From NCBI RefSeq assembly GCF_010015585.1, contig NW_022985095.1, positions 184,241-248,240 on the forward strand: a stretch of 64,000 nucleotides of DNA, written 5' to 3'. The translations under genes and the position numbers were made by a program. Below the pieces are notes generated by a model that saw nothing but the letters and a program-made list of their open reading frames with translations, was not told the DNA's origin and did no database searches. Numbering within the stretch: the stretch's first letter is position 1; every line of letters begins with the position of its first letter. Source of the DNA: Eremomyces bilateralis CBS 781.70. Taxonomy: Eukaryota > Ascomycota > Dothideomycetes > Eremomycetales > Eremomycetaceae. Positions 9,847 to 22,610 of the stretch are shown one piece after another.

Positions 9847-11876
9847 TCAGTACAGCCGATTCGGTCTCCAAAACCCAGCAAGGTCGGATTCCTCCATGAT
9901 TCCATCACCTTGGAATTCTGGGTCTGGGACTAGAGCGTCGTCCAATTGCACGAAATCCGAACCTGACGCCCCGTGATCAAAGTCAGGATACCAACTTCCA
10001 TGCGGCTCCCCTTCTGTCTGTAGTAGATTGTCTTCGTCGTCGATATCCAGCGGTTCCGCCTCAGCCCTGTCATGCATCGGATCCTCACGCAAGCCTTGCG
10101 GTGCGTCATAGAGGTCGATCGGATTGCTCCATATATAGCCTCCCGCGTGCGAGGCGACTGAGCGGGTCCGAACGAAGTCCGGGAAGGCCTGCGGAATGGG
10201 TTGCGCTCGGTCATCAGCAACATGTGTATTCTCCAGTTGAAATCCTTCAGTAAACTGCTCTAGGCCAATGCCCTCCTCGGGCAAATGCTGATCGATGACC
10301 GTTGCCTCCCTCTCGTGGAGATTCCGAGAAACGGCAGCATCGCAATGTGCGAGGATGTAATTCAGAGATCCAGCAGACCCTAGCCCAAGTCCATCTCCGG
10401 CATATCTTAGGTTGTTCAGTCCTAGATGGTCAAACTGATTGGTTGGACTTGAAGTCGACTCCGGGACAAATACCCGATAATTGGCAGGAGACTGGTGAGC
10501 CGGCACCGGGCTGAAAGGGGGGTTTTCCAGAATATGACTGGGGTGAGTAGATGCACAGGTCTTCAGAGCTCGAATCCTATGAGGATGATGTTGAGGAGCT
10601 ATTTCGTAGGCCGTAGACTCAGCTCTTGAGGGAGCTCCTTCGTCGACTCCTTGAGGGGTTACTCGAGTAACTCGATCGCGTACGCAAGTTTGCGTTGGCC
10701 TCTGGAGGTCTTCTGCATGAGGATATAAAGTTGATCCTGATTGACAACGCTGCGCAGTGGAATCTCCATGCACTGGACTAGGCGAGAATTCCCTCGCATC
10801 GTGACCTGTAGCTTCGAAGCGTTGCAATGGCGAGCTTGGCCACGTGTACGCCTTTGCAGTCGGAGTTCTCTCATCCCCCGCCGTCTGAATGTATACCAAC
10901 GGAGAATGCTCGACCAATGGAGTCCCCGAGCCGATACCTGACGTCGAAGGGCCACTTCTATGAGTCTTTCCCTTCAATCCGCCATTCCTATTCCTTTCGG
11001 GGGTTCGTTGAGAGTTGGCGTCAATCTCCCCAGGTGGTTTCCGACGAGTATCGAAATAAGCTGATATCGTCTGCTCATGTTTGTTGTGCTTCGTCTTCAA
11101 AGACTTTTTAGCTGACTTATGCGCTGGTTCACTGCCGCTCTTGGATCGGAGGAAAGACATATCCGCAAAGGCAAGGTCAGGGACTGCATGTCGGTCAGAT
11201 GTGCAAGATGAAGAAATGTGGTGGATTCGTACGTGCTTGCCCTCGCCCACCACTTGCTGCCTGGCCTTTGTTGAGGATGCCTAGGCTTTCATGTGGCTTC
11301 AGCTTGGAGGTATTAGCAGATGCCGGCAGGAAAAGTATATAAGAATATGATACAATTGTCCCTTACGGTCAAACGCTCCGAAGCAACATTCTCGGCTTGG
11401 AATGCGCGTAAATTTGCCAGATCCCTGTTGCGCTTTGCCTTTGACTTGTCGTTCGGTCCGCTCCTCCTTTCCTTCCTGTGGTCCTTCTTCCTCTTTTTCC
11501 GGGTACCGCACTGTGGCGAGTAGAGATCGGCGCGAGGTTTATGTCTTGGTCTACGCTCATACTGTACTTCAGGAGACACGACTTCGGCTTTCGTGTAACG
11601 GCCGTCAACTCCACCGGAAGCCGTCCCATGAACTGAAGAATGGTTCGGACCGGGCCGGTTGCCGCGGGTGTGTTTACGCGGAGGATAGTTAGAGTCCAAT
11701 ATGGAGCTGTCAGATCGGATGCCTTTGCGTTGGACCAATTTTGCATGCTCTACAGGCACTGGTGGGGACTCGGACAGACAGGACGAGTTATTGAGCGCGG
11801 GAGCAGAGCCGGGAGAAGGCCTGGGGACACGGATAGAAGCCGATGCATCTTGTAGCCATTCCTTGATGTCCATCAT
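9847..11876 (-). CDS. Low-complexity protein of unknown function
   Basis: Modelled as three exons on the minus strand: 11876-11367, 11302-11233 and 11183-9847, giving about 638 residues. The second intron (49 nt: GTACGA donor, CTGAC branch, GCAG acceptor) is strong. The first (64 nt, GTAAGG donor, CTAAT branch) uses a less usual AAG acceptor. An alternative is one 84-nt intron ending at 11283 (CCTAG) with read-through of the second, which also keeps the frame. The N-terminus MDIKEWLQDA may be a short conserved helix; a second Met at 11873 could be the start. A basic stretch (TRKKRKKDHRKERR) looks like a nuclear localisation signal. Most of the rest is Ser/Pro/Gly/His-rich and probably disordered, with an acidic C-terminus. 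I do not recognise the family. Confidence 0.6.
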
Positions 11877-14707
11877 GGGACCGGACAGGTGGTCACAAAC
11901 AATTATGTCGAAGCGCCCCTAGCGACTGGGACGCCAGTTGGAAACCCTGATGCTCTGGCTGAAGACAAATGCCGTGTTACCGCAAACGCGGACTGTGGCT
12001 TGACGTCGGCAGTTCAACGACGCAATGGCCAGACTTCAAGCCAACTTATGGAACATGGCAAGCAAAGAAGGACGCCGCCACTATGTGAGAATGGCGCGGT
12101 TAGATGATGGTTCGGTGATCCACGCGCAGGTTGTATCACGGCGGCCGTTCCTTGTATGCGGCGACTCCAGTAATCGGACCGAAGCATCCAATTGACGAGT
12201 GAAACACAGTAGAGCAACGTGTAGGAGATGAGAGAAAAGAGCTGAATGCTAGCATGCAGACTCAAGGGTTTGATACAGTGGGGGAGATGCGGATGGCGGC
12301 AGTGAGTAAGGAGGACTGGATCCGTGCGACGATGACGAGATAGCCGAAAAGAGTAATTACAGGTATTTGTAGTAAGCAGAGCACAGCAGGCCATAGTACA
12401 ACAGGCAGTCGCACAGTCAGGCAGTCACAATGTCAGATGGGAAAGAACGACCAGGACGATGATTGCTCCCGGCCTCATTTGTCGACCACCTACGAAGTGT
12501 TGACATCCCGATCCCGATCTGTGTGGGGGATTCGCATTACCATGGATGACAGGATGACCTAGACACCTTGTTGAGACGTCGACCTCTCCATCCAAGCCAG
12601 AGGACAGCCAGAGCATCCTAGTCCTGTAATAACCGCATGAAATTAATCGCGACTTCGGTCGTTGAATGTGGAATATATGATGAGAAACGATGGCATTGCG
12701 CCCACGCCTGCTGGTCGCTGACGAACGGTGAGGGAAAAGAACCGCAGCGGTCTGGTGGGATTGATATGCACGTGAGCGAGACCAGCTTTTCATCTTTCGC
12801 GGTTCCCGTCAATGCCCTAGATACGTGAGCTCGGTGGTCGAGGAATTTTGGATGGGGAGCTTCATGCAGGCGGGTCTTGACTAATGCACTGCATCCTGTG
12901 CTTCGCTGGTGGTTGACTTCGCTTGCAGCTCGACGGGAGTCTCCATGCCACCTAGCATAGGGTATAGGTAGCTGTATACTTGATGCAATCTCCATTTGCA
13001 TCCAATTCAGGGTAAATGGGGGCCCACCTGCTCCGAATGTCAGCGGTTTTTCCATCGATTTGACCAAAGGGTCGATGGAGTGAACTCCAGAAATGGCCAG
13101 ATTGGCCAGTCAGTGGATACGTCCCAGTACGAGTGATGTTATTCAATCCGGTCCATCTGACGGATCTGACCTCACAGCCTACCACTGCCCGGAGATGCCC
13201 CTCCATTTCCGCTACCAAGTCTTTGGGCATCATCTTCGACTGGGATATGGACGGCTTTATGTTGGTGCATTGGGCTCACGGCCTGCAGGCCGCAGGTCAA
13301 GGTCAAGGTCCAGGTCAACAAGACAACAGGTCAGTGGTCAAGGTGCCAAACCGACCAGGTCAAGGCTGCGGAGAGAGTCGGAGCCTCTCCGCGCACCGTC
13401 CACAGTGCAGAACATTCCAAGTCCATTCAGGTGCCACACTGCCACTTACTATGTACTGCTGCAGCGTGCATCAGCATGGAGGGGCAAATCGCAAACTGTC
13501 AAGACACATCGCATACTGCAGGCATAGTTTTCAGGAGCGTTTCCCTGGCCTGGACCAAAATACCGTAGCGATGCCAGTCCCCACCCCTAATTGGCGCTGT
13601 ATAAGGCGGACACCGTGAAGGGTGCTATTGCTTGCACCCCGTCCGCATGATCTACGAGACACGGGAACAGGAGGGCAATCGCCTCTTTAGGACGGACGAC
13701 GCTCGACTGAAAGTCCAGTCCGACTGCGCAAAAGGGAGCTCACCAATCGTGGGCCGACGCGTTCAGAAATGGCCGTAGCCAGATAGAATAAAGAAGGCCT
13801 CTGACTGGGCCATGCTGCCCATCCTGCAGCACCGCGCAGTGCAATATCCTCATGCCGGACCAACCGTATCCCAGAGATATCACACAAAACCGTCCGTCAT
13901 GAAGCGCTAGAGCGAACCCTCCGACGAGCACTTTGGGGCGTTGAAATGTCACTGATCTGTTCATCCTGCTGCCGTCGCTCCATGTCGATTTTCCTACCTG
14001 CAAGTGACCAGACGGCCCGTGTTCCAGTGTTCAGCGTTCCAGCGTTCCAGCGCTCATGGCTGATGCCCACGACTCCATAAACCCCCAGCTTATCCCATTC
14101 CATTTCCATCCCACTACTACCGCCTGTTCTCCCATTAACGACCATCTCCCGCAGTTTGGAATCCCGATTCTGGCCTAGTCCATCCGCTTGCAAGCGTCTT
14201 GGATCTTTGGAGGGGTTTGACTGGTGCGGTTCTTTGCTCAGTTCGCTGCTCCGTTCGCATTTCTGCCCCGCGCTGATGAGATCGGGTGGTTGCACATCCA
14301 CACGCGCTCTCTCCAATCTTGACTCTTGAGGTTCTTGATTTTTCCCGACCGACTAAGTGCGGATCGAACTGCTTTTCGGCTTCTGTTTGGTAGCGTTTCA
14401 GTGCTGGGACGGATCTGGACACGGGTGCTATCCTTGCAAGGCGATATCCGGTTGGCGATTGATACCGCTTAACACAAGCTTGTGTTGTTGCATGATTCTC
14501 GCTCGCGAGGCTTGCCATCGTTCACTCGAGCGCCGCTGAAAGCTGTGCTGAAAGCTTTCGGATTCACTTCTCCCCAACAGTCCATTTTCCTGGCACTTCC
14601 ACACACGACTTCTTTCGAAAAACTTCATCACTTTTCGCACCAAGTGACTTCATCGTGGGGTTTCTGCAATTGCGCATCATCCGACCGGCGTGGACTCTTC
14701 CGTAAGA
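11877..14707. other. 2.8 kb interval without a supported gene
   Basis: Only short, mutually overlapping frames on both strands. It contains a cluster of GGTCAA-like hexamers at about 13297-13375 and a small GCGTTCCAG repeat near 14036-14056. The right part probably holds the promoter and leader of the RRM gene that starts at 14708. Confidence 0.45.
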
Positions 14708-15741
14708 ATGTCCAAGTTATTTATTGGGTGAGATAATGAACCACTTCGTGGCCTGGAAATCAGGATGAGATCTGACGCGAGCGACTGCAGTGGCCTTGCG
14801 TGGCACACCGACGACACCACCCTGCGAGCCAAGTTCGAGGAGTTTGGCCATGTTGAAGAAGCCGTGAGTGCGATCCCGATGCAAAGTATTCCGTTGACCC
14901 GCATCGTCTGACTTGCGCGCTGGACAGATCGTCGTGAAAGATCGCGACACGGGACGAAGCCGTGGGTTTGGGTTCGTCCGTTTCGCCGCCGAACCGGAGG
15001 CGGAGGCGGCGATCCAAGCGATGAACAATGTCGAGTGAGTTGTCCAGTGCGATTCAGACTCTCCCGAACATCCGTACTCGATAGATAGGTTTGCGATCAT
15101 CTCCGGTTGGCGCCCATCGCGCTTCTCCGTGTGTTTTCTTTGGTTTTCGCTTCATGGTCTTCCCGTGTGCCTGCAAACTGGCGGTTGAGTTAATGGAACG
15201 ATTTAGATTCGATGGACGGATGATTCGAGTCGACAAGGCGTCCGACAAGTCTTCGAACCGGTCGGGAGGCGGTGGATATGGAGGTCGCGGTGGGTATCAG
15301 GCCGGTGGAATGGGAGATGGCAACTACGGCATGAATCAGGCTTATGGAGGTGCGTTCGACCTTTCTGCGATTTTCCGCGACATTTTCTTTGATCTTTCAT
15401 TGCTCTTCGTCACTCTCACTAACTCCCACCCTCCCAGGCGGCATGGGAATGGGGTATATGGGCCAGAATCCCGGTTAGTCACGCGTAGCGAGTTCCTCTT
15501 CTGTGTATATCTGGAATCGCACTTACCCTTTGGTACAGGATACGGTCGTGGTGGAGGTCAGTGGGTCCAAGCTCCACATGGCCAACCACCGGCGCCTGCC
15601 ATGAATCCCTACAACGCGGCTCCCTACTCGCAACCTCAAGCGCCGCAACAACAGCCATATCCTCCGCAACAGCACCCCTCGCAATCGGCCCAGCAGTATG
15701 ATCCGAACCAGGGCACCGGGAATCCGCAGCCCCAGTGGTAG
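14708..15741 (+). CDS. Glycine-rich RNA-binding protein with one RRM
   Basis: Six exons: 14708-14727, 14791-14863, 14928-15034, 15207-15349, 15438-15473 and 15539-15741, giving 193 residues. Every junction is GT-AG and phase-consistent. A single RRM fills residues 1-80: LFIGGL is RNP2 (split by the first intron, whose 5' exon is only 20 nt) and RGFGFVRF is RNP1. It is followed by a Gly/Tyr-rich segment ([15 protein letters not shown]) and a Gln/Pro/Tyr-rich tail ending PQPQW. This is the layout of fungal glycine-rich RNA-binding proteins, which are usually stress- or cold-responsive RNA chaperones or splicing regulators. Dense introns interrupting the RRM at identical motifs are typical of this family. 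The third intron is long for this locus (172 nt). The target RNAs are unknown. Confidence 0.9.
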
Positions 15742-17675
15742 ATGGCTTGACGGCTTGATGTCTTGATAGCTTGGTTGGGCTTCGAGGATTTCAGTTGGCA
15801 GAGCGCCAGACGATGCGGCACTCCGCTTGCACCAGACGGACATCTCTCCTTCGGCGGTCATTCATCAGGCATGTCTGAACCGACTTCGACTTCACTATCG
15901 CATTCACGCGAGAAACGGCCGCATTTCTTATATTCGCTTCAACGGAACCTGTTCCCCTTATTTTCACTTCCCCCAGCATTTTTTAATCCCCCGCTTTCCC
16001 TCCAATCCCCCCGATCGGATTTTGTTGCCCGTTCTTCGTCATGCCTGCTCGGCTCGCACTCCTCATCAGGGATAGATACCATCAGGACTCGGCGTCGGAT
16101 TCAGTCTGCAAGCCTCACTGTGATGTAGCGTATTCGATGGGACAAAACCATGGGCATTTGCTTTTTTCATCAGTGTCGCAACAATGAAGTTTCAGTTCCC
16201 CTCCACTCTCAACCGTGCTATGAAAGTTTTGTATTTCACCTTTGCATGGCCGGCTCTACTTTAGTCAACCAGCTGATCCCATTATATCGCTTCCATGCAC
16301 CAACCGCTCTTCTCGAATGGCGAATCAAACGGGACGCTGACGTGGCTTGCTGTGACGTGTACCTGCAAGTCGACGGCACTTGATGTCAGTCAATGGATGT
16401 CGCTCTGGACACTGAAATCCCGCCCATCCCACACTACATAGTAGGTATTGGATATGATGGCGGACTACTACGTGGTTGGCTATTGTTGGCGAACCGTGCC
16501 ACCGAGGAACGCCCATGTCTGTGCACCAGAGCATCGAGCCAGATATCAAGTTTTTAATACTCTATTGATTCAGTGATAGACATGGTGCCTATCTGCGAAT
16601 CTCGAATTGACAAACGCCGGAGATATCTTTTGAAGGGTTTCTTAACGTGCATGCCTTTGGTATTCCCCCTGTCGGCTCGCACAACCTCTGGATTAAGCTG
16701 CGGTTGCCAATATATGATGTGGATTTGATTGCCCGGATATCTTTATCCTCCACTCCAGTGTCGAAGCCATGACTCGTTCCCTACGTCTTAAGACATCATA
16801 AGATATTGCTATTTGTTTTGTATACCTACCTAGCACTACCAATTTCAGTACTTGTCCCCAGATGAGGCCAGTGGACGTACCACCCAATTCGACGGTCACT
16901 ACTTGACTTCATTTACGAAACATTACCCGGATTTCATTGTTGACAGTTGAAATATCGTATGCCTGGCCCATGATGGTGGAAGGTTTATGGGAATGATTTG
17001 AAATTGTATGATACCAAGACGTATATTCGTATCCAGCACCAGCCTTTTATTTGAAGGACCATTCACACACCGAGACCCACTGAATATGTTTGTTAGAATT
17101 GATAATAACTACCTATAGGACGCCGAGCCACTAGCAGTGTGGGCCGCGTCTTAAATCAATTACGAGTAACGTTCTCTATAATCTGAACAAAGGGGACGAT
17201 TTCATTTGTAATAGCAGGTGGGAAGACTCGCAAGTGCGGTAAACACTGAGATATGAGGAGTGGCCGAGCCTGTAACTCGAAGCGTGGACTCGCGCTTTAG
17301 ATGGATAACAGCGACATCATAAAAACTGGATGGGAGATGGAGAAGAAGATCCATAGTGATATAGGATTGTATCTGCTTAAGCAGTGCCAAAAACCCCATT
17401 CTCACCTACAGTACTATATACACATTGCAACAGAAACCGATGAAAGTCATGGATGGGTATCACAAACAGAACAACATGCAGCCCCTCAAAGGTCCCTCTC
17501 CCTGAAAACCGAAACTGCACGCTAGTGATGACCAAAGGGAATCAAGTCAACGCGATGACCTAAACCGTCACAATGGAATCACATGGTGAACGATATCCAT
17601 GAATCCTCCATACTAAAACAGGGACGCTGCTAATTTCATTCTTGTTCCTCCACGAAAAGTCTCCGAGTCGGAGCG
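15742..17675. other. 1.9 kb interval between convergent genes, no gene seen
   Basis: The RRM gene (plus) and the WD40 gene (minus) converge here, so both 3' UTRs must lie in it. No frame longer than about 120 codons and no splice-linked coding signal was recognised. Confidence 0.45.
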
Positions 17676-20260
17676 TCACAGGCAGATCCCCGCCAACTCC
17701 CTCATTCGAATGACGTCCTTTGACCTTTCGGAATCCCACGTGGGGATGAGGTGAAGGATAGTGTCGTCGACGCAACGGCTCGTGCACCCAGTCCTCTCGT
17801 ACTCGAAGACGCCGCCATACCGTCGATCGGCGTTCGCGAGATATATTTTATCTCCGCCCTCGGAGAAATCGAACCCGGCGATCGCCCCGAACATGTCCTG
17901 CACGTGCACGTGTTCGGAATCGTAGGTCGACGCGTCCACGAGCTGGAGGACGTCATCTTGCTCCGCGATCGCGAGGATGCGGGAACCGCCGCCTAGGGGT
18001 GAAAAGCGCAGGGAGCGCGGGTAGGTGAGTTTGGAGTCCACCACACCCACCGTCTGCGTCCACATTCGGACATCGCGGATGACGACGCGGAGGTCGTCGC
18101 CTCCGGTTGCTACGTGGAGGCCATCAGGTGACCAAGCACATGCGAAGGCAAATGCATTGGAGTGGACGCCAGTGACTCGGGTGATCGGTGCTCCAGAGAC
18201 TGCTTCTGTAAACACTATCTCGTTAAAATCGCCTACAACTGCTCGCATGCGGCCATCAGGGGACGTGGCAGAGCAGTTGACCGGCCCATTATACGTGCTC
18301 TTGTGCGTGAATATATTTCGTTCGCAATCGAGGATTCGGATATACTGATCGTTCGACGAGAAAACGGCAATTGGGTTTCCGGAAATTCGGTCCTTGCTAA
18401 CCTCGACGTGGTTTATACTACCGGATTCTCGGGGCGATGTAACTGTCCCCCTAATTGGATTACTGCCGAGCGATGAATGAAGATACTTCATGGCGTAACC
18501 GCCCTGCAATTCGCCGGCAACCACAAGGCCTTGGTTCGCAGCCAGGGAGACTATACTGTGCTGATGTCTGGTGGACGGCTCGCTGTGTGTGTTGAGGACC
18601 GTTCGAACGGATCCATCCGAAGGATTAAAGCGTTGAACAAGATGGTCACTGGCGAAATAAACGTTGCCCAAGGAAGTGGTCGCTAATAAATTCCGTAATT
18701 GGAAATGCAATACTTTTGGTCGCGTGGATTCTTCCGATATTGGCTGAAATGATCGGAATCCAAAAGGGGCGTGATCTTGCTTGAAGTGATCGCGGTTCTG
18801 CTGGGCGGTTAGCTCTGTTTAATTGGCGATCAGTATTGATGCCCAGGCTGACATACTGTTGATACACAACCCATTGGAGTTATGTGACGGTAAAAAATGG
18901 AGCGGGCACCTCTCGCAGCGTCCCTGGTTGTCATTGCGTCCTGCCAAGTGATCCCTTGCTGGTCCGATATGACTGAGGATTTAACTGAGTTGTACACCCT
19001 TTTCGAGCCAACTGAGGTATTAATTGGTGAGCCATCGTGCGGGAGGCTAACGTATGGCCATCCTCTTGCTCCGCGTCCTGATTCGCCTTGCCAGACGCCG
19101 AGGAAATCGTGGAAGTCCCCGATCGCATCGGGATCGGCGACGGTGATGTCTGACGCGGTAGGAGCAAGGAAGCTGTCCGCCATGGGATGATGAATCAGAG
19201 GGACCACCATTGAGGAAGTGGTTTGTTGTGGTTCAGAATGATTGGAAGGCGGTCGTCCAGCATCGGGGGACGATAGTGTAGGAGAATTCGGTGATGTCAG
19301 TGATTCCACTGACGAAGGATGTGCCTGGTGAAAACTAGGTGTGGGATTGTACGGAGAAGGAGGGGGAGAGTGTAGGATTGAATGAGGATGGGAATTAGGA
19401 AAATTCGTAGGCGGAATAGCAGAAGAAGGACAGTATGAGGTATCTTGATGGTGATGAATCTTGATGTGTCCGTGGTGTTCAAGGGCGGTACTCCTCCGAC
19501 GGATCCTTTTCCGAGATGCAGACAGCTGAGCGGGAGGAAGTGAGCGGGAGGAATTGGAGGAATAGGAGAACCGAGAGGATGGAGAACGCTCAGAAGATCG
19601 AGAAGGTTCAGAGTGTGGAGAGTAATATCGTAAATCCGTGACTCCTCGTTCTTCAGTTCTGAGGCGGAGTAGATAGGAGGCGGATCGAGATCGTCGAGAC
19701 ATCTGGAATGATGACCCTTCTCCTTCATTATCCCTCGCTGTGAACAACTCCTCCTCATTTTCTGTTTGCTCTCCGGATTGCTTGCTGGCCTGCTCTTCAT
19801 TGATGTAAGAGGAGCTCATGGCGTTCTCCCAATGTTTCTCCCAAGTCCTCTCCCATGTGAGCGCCATATGCGTGGTTGCCCCGTGCCACGTTTTCGTATC
19901 AGAACAAGTTCGTCCATCGGGATCCGTACACTCCATACAACCACTCCCCATACAGGTACTGTTAACGTCCATACCTGTATCCATCCCTCCATCCTCAGTC
20001 AATTCATCCACTGGAAAAGTGCTTGCTCTTGCTGGAGACCATGAAACCTCAGAGACGGCGTCGTCCACCTCAGCTATACCATCACTGTCCGCATCTCCAT
20101 GAAACTGAAGCTCGTTCTGAGAAGAACTCAACCATGGCCTCTGGCGCATATTATGGGGGAGAGCCACGAATCCGGCCATCTCAGTCCCTAGAACCATCGC
20201 TCCACGGTACGACGGCCGACTTGACCCCACGTCCGGAAAATGGTCGGTATAGTTACTCAT
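17676..20260 (-). CDS. WD40-repeat protein with long disordered N-terminus
   Basis: Two exons on the minus strand, 20260-18857 and 18800-17676, joined by a 56-nt intron (donor GTATGT, acceptor CCCAG), giving 842 residues. The first ~450 residues are Ser/Pro/His-rich and low complexity. Just before the splice lies a short conserved-looking motif (DQQGITWQDAMTTRDAAR). The second exon begins QQNRDHFKQDHAPFGFR and leads into beta-propeller repeats: HFQLRNLLATTS, VAVFSSNDQYIRILD-like strands, ACAWSPDGLHVATGGDDLRV, LRFSPLGGGSRILAIAEQDD. The C-terminus (LIPTWDSERSKD) resembles that of fungal WD40 proteins carrying a DUF2415-type ending. Function is unknown; a scaffold role is only inferred. A 44-nt version of the intron, using an acceptor 12 nt earlier, would also keep the frame. 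Confidence 0.75.
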
Positions 20261-22610
20261 GCCTGGAAGTTCGTCGAGGATGCCTCTCCGCTCGAGGGTA
20301 AGTCAACGGCACGCCTAGCAGCGTGGAACGGTCGACGGACATTGAGCGAAAAAGAGGTAAGGCGATGACAAAGACCAAACAATTTCAGTCCGACGAACGG
20401 GCGGACGTGTTGAAATAAGAAGAGAGCACAGGAAACCGAAACGGTACGGCCGATGCTGGACCCCGACCTTCCGCTGGCCCAGGATGCGATGCGGAATTGC
20501 AAGGTCGGGTACCAGCGCGTTGGAATGCCTCCCGAGCAGGATCCCAAATGTTCTCTTGTTGCGGGTTCTTCTGGATCCAGGGCCCTTCCCTCACCTTGGG
20601 ATTACGGACGAGCACAACGACCAAGGAAAAAGCAAGCGGAAACAGAGGCAGGGGAAATGGGAGGACGAACGAGAACAGAGGCGGCGAACAACCGTCGATT
20701 AACGACGGAACCGTGCTCCCTTGTGTGACAATTCCTCACGGAAACGTGGAAGCCGGTCCAAGCGGAGGGGAATTGTGTAGCAGCGGCACGATGCCGCAAC
20801 GGCATCGCCAGAGGAAGTAAAATAGGCGATGGAAACCCAGCGCAAGCGACGACAACCCACCCACTTCAACCGTTCAACGCCAGCACGCACGACGAAAACG
20901 GACACACTCCCCGGACTCTCAAGGAGATTTCAACCGAGTTGCAAGGGGGGAAGGCGCAAAATAGGGCCACGACCAGTGAGTGATGGAAAGAATTGGTTCA
21001 GTGGCCAACGCCGGACGAGGGGTCGATGCAGGATGCAGTGTCAAACCGCATGACAGGCAGGGAATTCGCTCCCCCAAGTATCGAAGGCACAAACTTTAGA
21101 ACTCGGCGCACTTCCCTCGACGACACGCCGCTGCGAGTGCCCTAAGATATGCCAGGTTTCTGAGGATACAATGCCGCAGGGAGAATATGCCAGCGGCATT
21201 CCATGGTGGAGAGCGAGGACGAAGAAAAATGAGCGGACGGACGAAGGGAGCGAGCATCTTCACGGGAGGTCCTTGATTTGGACAAGCGCCATTCCAGGTA
21301 GAGATTGGATATAAATGCGACAATCGATTGGCGGCCGGGCCTTGTCAATATTCAATGTGGACAAATGAGCGGCGATATTAACTATACGATCCTCTTCACA
21401 AGGTGAGAAAGCGGTCCGAGGAATCCACGACGTTGACGTCCGAAAGATTCGAGCCTCGCCGAGACTTTGAAATCATTAAAAGTCCGAATCCGTCGCATGT
21501 TCTATATCATCGTATTGCCATAATCGTTATTGTTATTATCTTCACAATTGTCACGGCAACAAACAACTTCGTCCCTGATTGACTCACCAAGGTGTTTTGA
21601 GACCTGAGACATACATGCCGTGCACATTCACTGCACACAGTCAACGCAGCGACTGGGGACACGAGAGACCATGGCAGACAGGGACTCCAGTCGCTCACCC
21701 GCAGCATCTCCAACTGACCTTGAAATGCCACCAGGACCTTGTGTGATACCGTCGTGTGTTTTGTGAGGATGGTTATCGACTTGTGAACGTTCTCTCAACA
21801 GAAGCCGTGGGCGTCAAGGACGAAGAGCCACAAATGGGATGTATGTATGAGCGGGCCTGTCATGGCGAAGCTGAGAGGGACGAGGATGTTGGACCGTCGT
21901 CCCCCACCAACGCCGAGAATTCCCCCTCTCAGCCCGTCACCACAAACAACAAACCGAGATGCATCGCTCTCAATCCTACCTGCTACCTAACAGCCGGTTC
22001 TCGTTTGGCATGATAATGGCATGACCCCTCGCGGTGTCGTGTAACGACGACAACTCACACAATTCGCCACGGACTGCCTGCGCGGCGCGGCGCAGGCGGT
22101 GGTGCATGCAACTTGTCTCCTTCGGGCGACGAGATACGACCGAAGCTGGTGACGATATCGCACGACCGATGCACGATGTGGACTGCGACGACGGATCAAG
22201 ACGGGAATGGCAGGTAACGGATGCCGGTTTTAAACACTACGTAGGTACATGGAGGCGAGGTATCTATTTACGGGGACCCCGGCGTCGGGGGCCCGTCGAG
22301 GATTGGTGGCTGTACTACAGATGAAGAAAAGGTGGTGCAAAAAACCCACGTGGTTGGAAAACAGCGCGCCGGCCCCCTCCAAATCGAGACGAAAAAGCAG
22401 GCGGAATGGAACGAAAGGGAAGATGAGGAAAATCCGCGCTGAACGCCACTCATGCAACACAAACAGGAAGTACCGGTGGTAGCACAACAATGAACGCGAA
22501 TGAAGCAGCCCCGCTTTCTCCTATTATTCTCTTTTCCCCAATCGAGGGCCGTCCCCTGGTGAAGCGAAAAGAGGCCACGCGAGACGGGGGCTCCAACCAA
22601 CCATGCAACC
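20261..22610. other. 2.3 kb interval without a supported gene
   Basis: Lies between the start of the WD40 gene and the 3' end of the chitin synthase gene. Several overlapping frames at 20.4-20.9 kb shadow one another and show no domain. A short GC-rich inverted repeat is at 22076-22097. Confidence 0.45.
22076..22097. repeat. GC-rich inverted repeat
   Basis: Arms GCCTGCGC and GCGCAGGC are separated by 6 nt, so the transcript could form an 8-bp hairpin. No neighbouring T-run makes it a terminator; its significance is unknown. Confidence 0.5.

Noticed and set aside
13297-13375. Cluster of GGTCAA-like hexamers
   Set aside because: Irregular spacing and no adjacent gene start; treated as simple-sequence drift.
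20385-20905. Cluster of overlapping frames on both strands (about 66-107 codons)
   Set aside because: All frames shadow one another, compositions are unnatural, and no motif or splice link appears.
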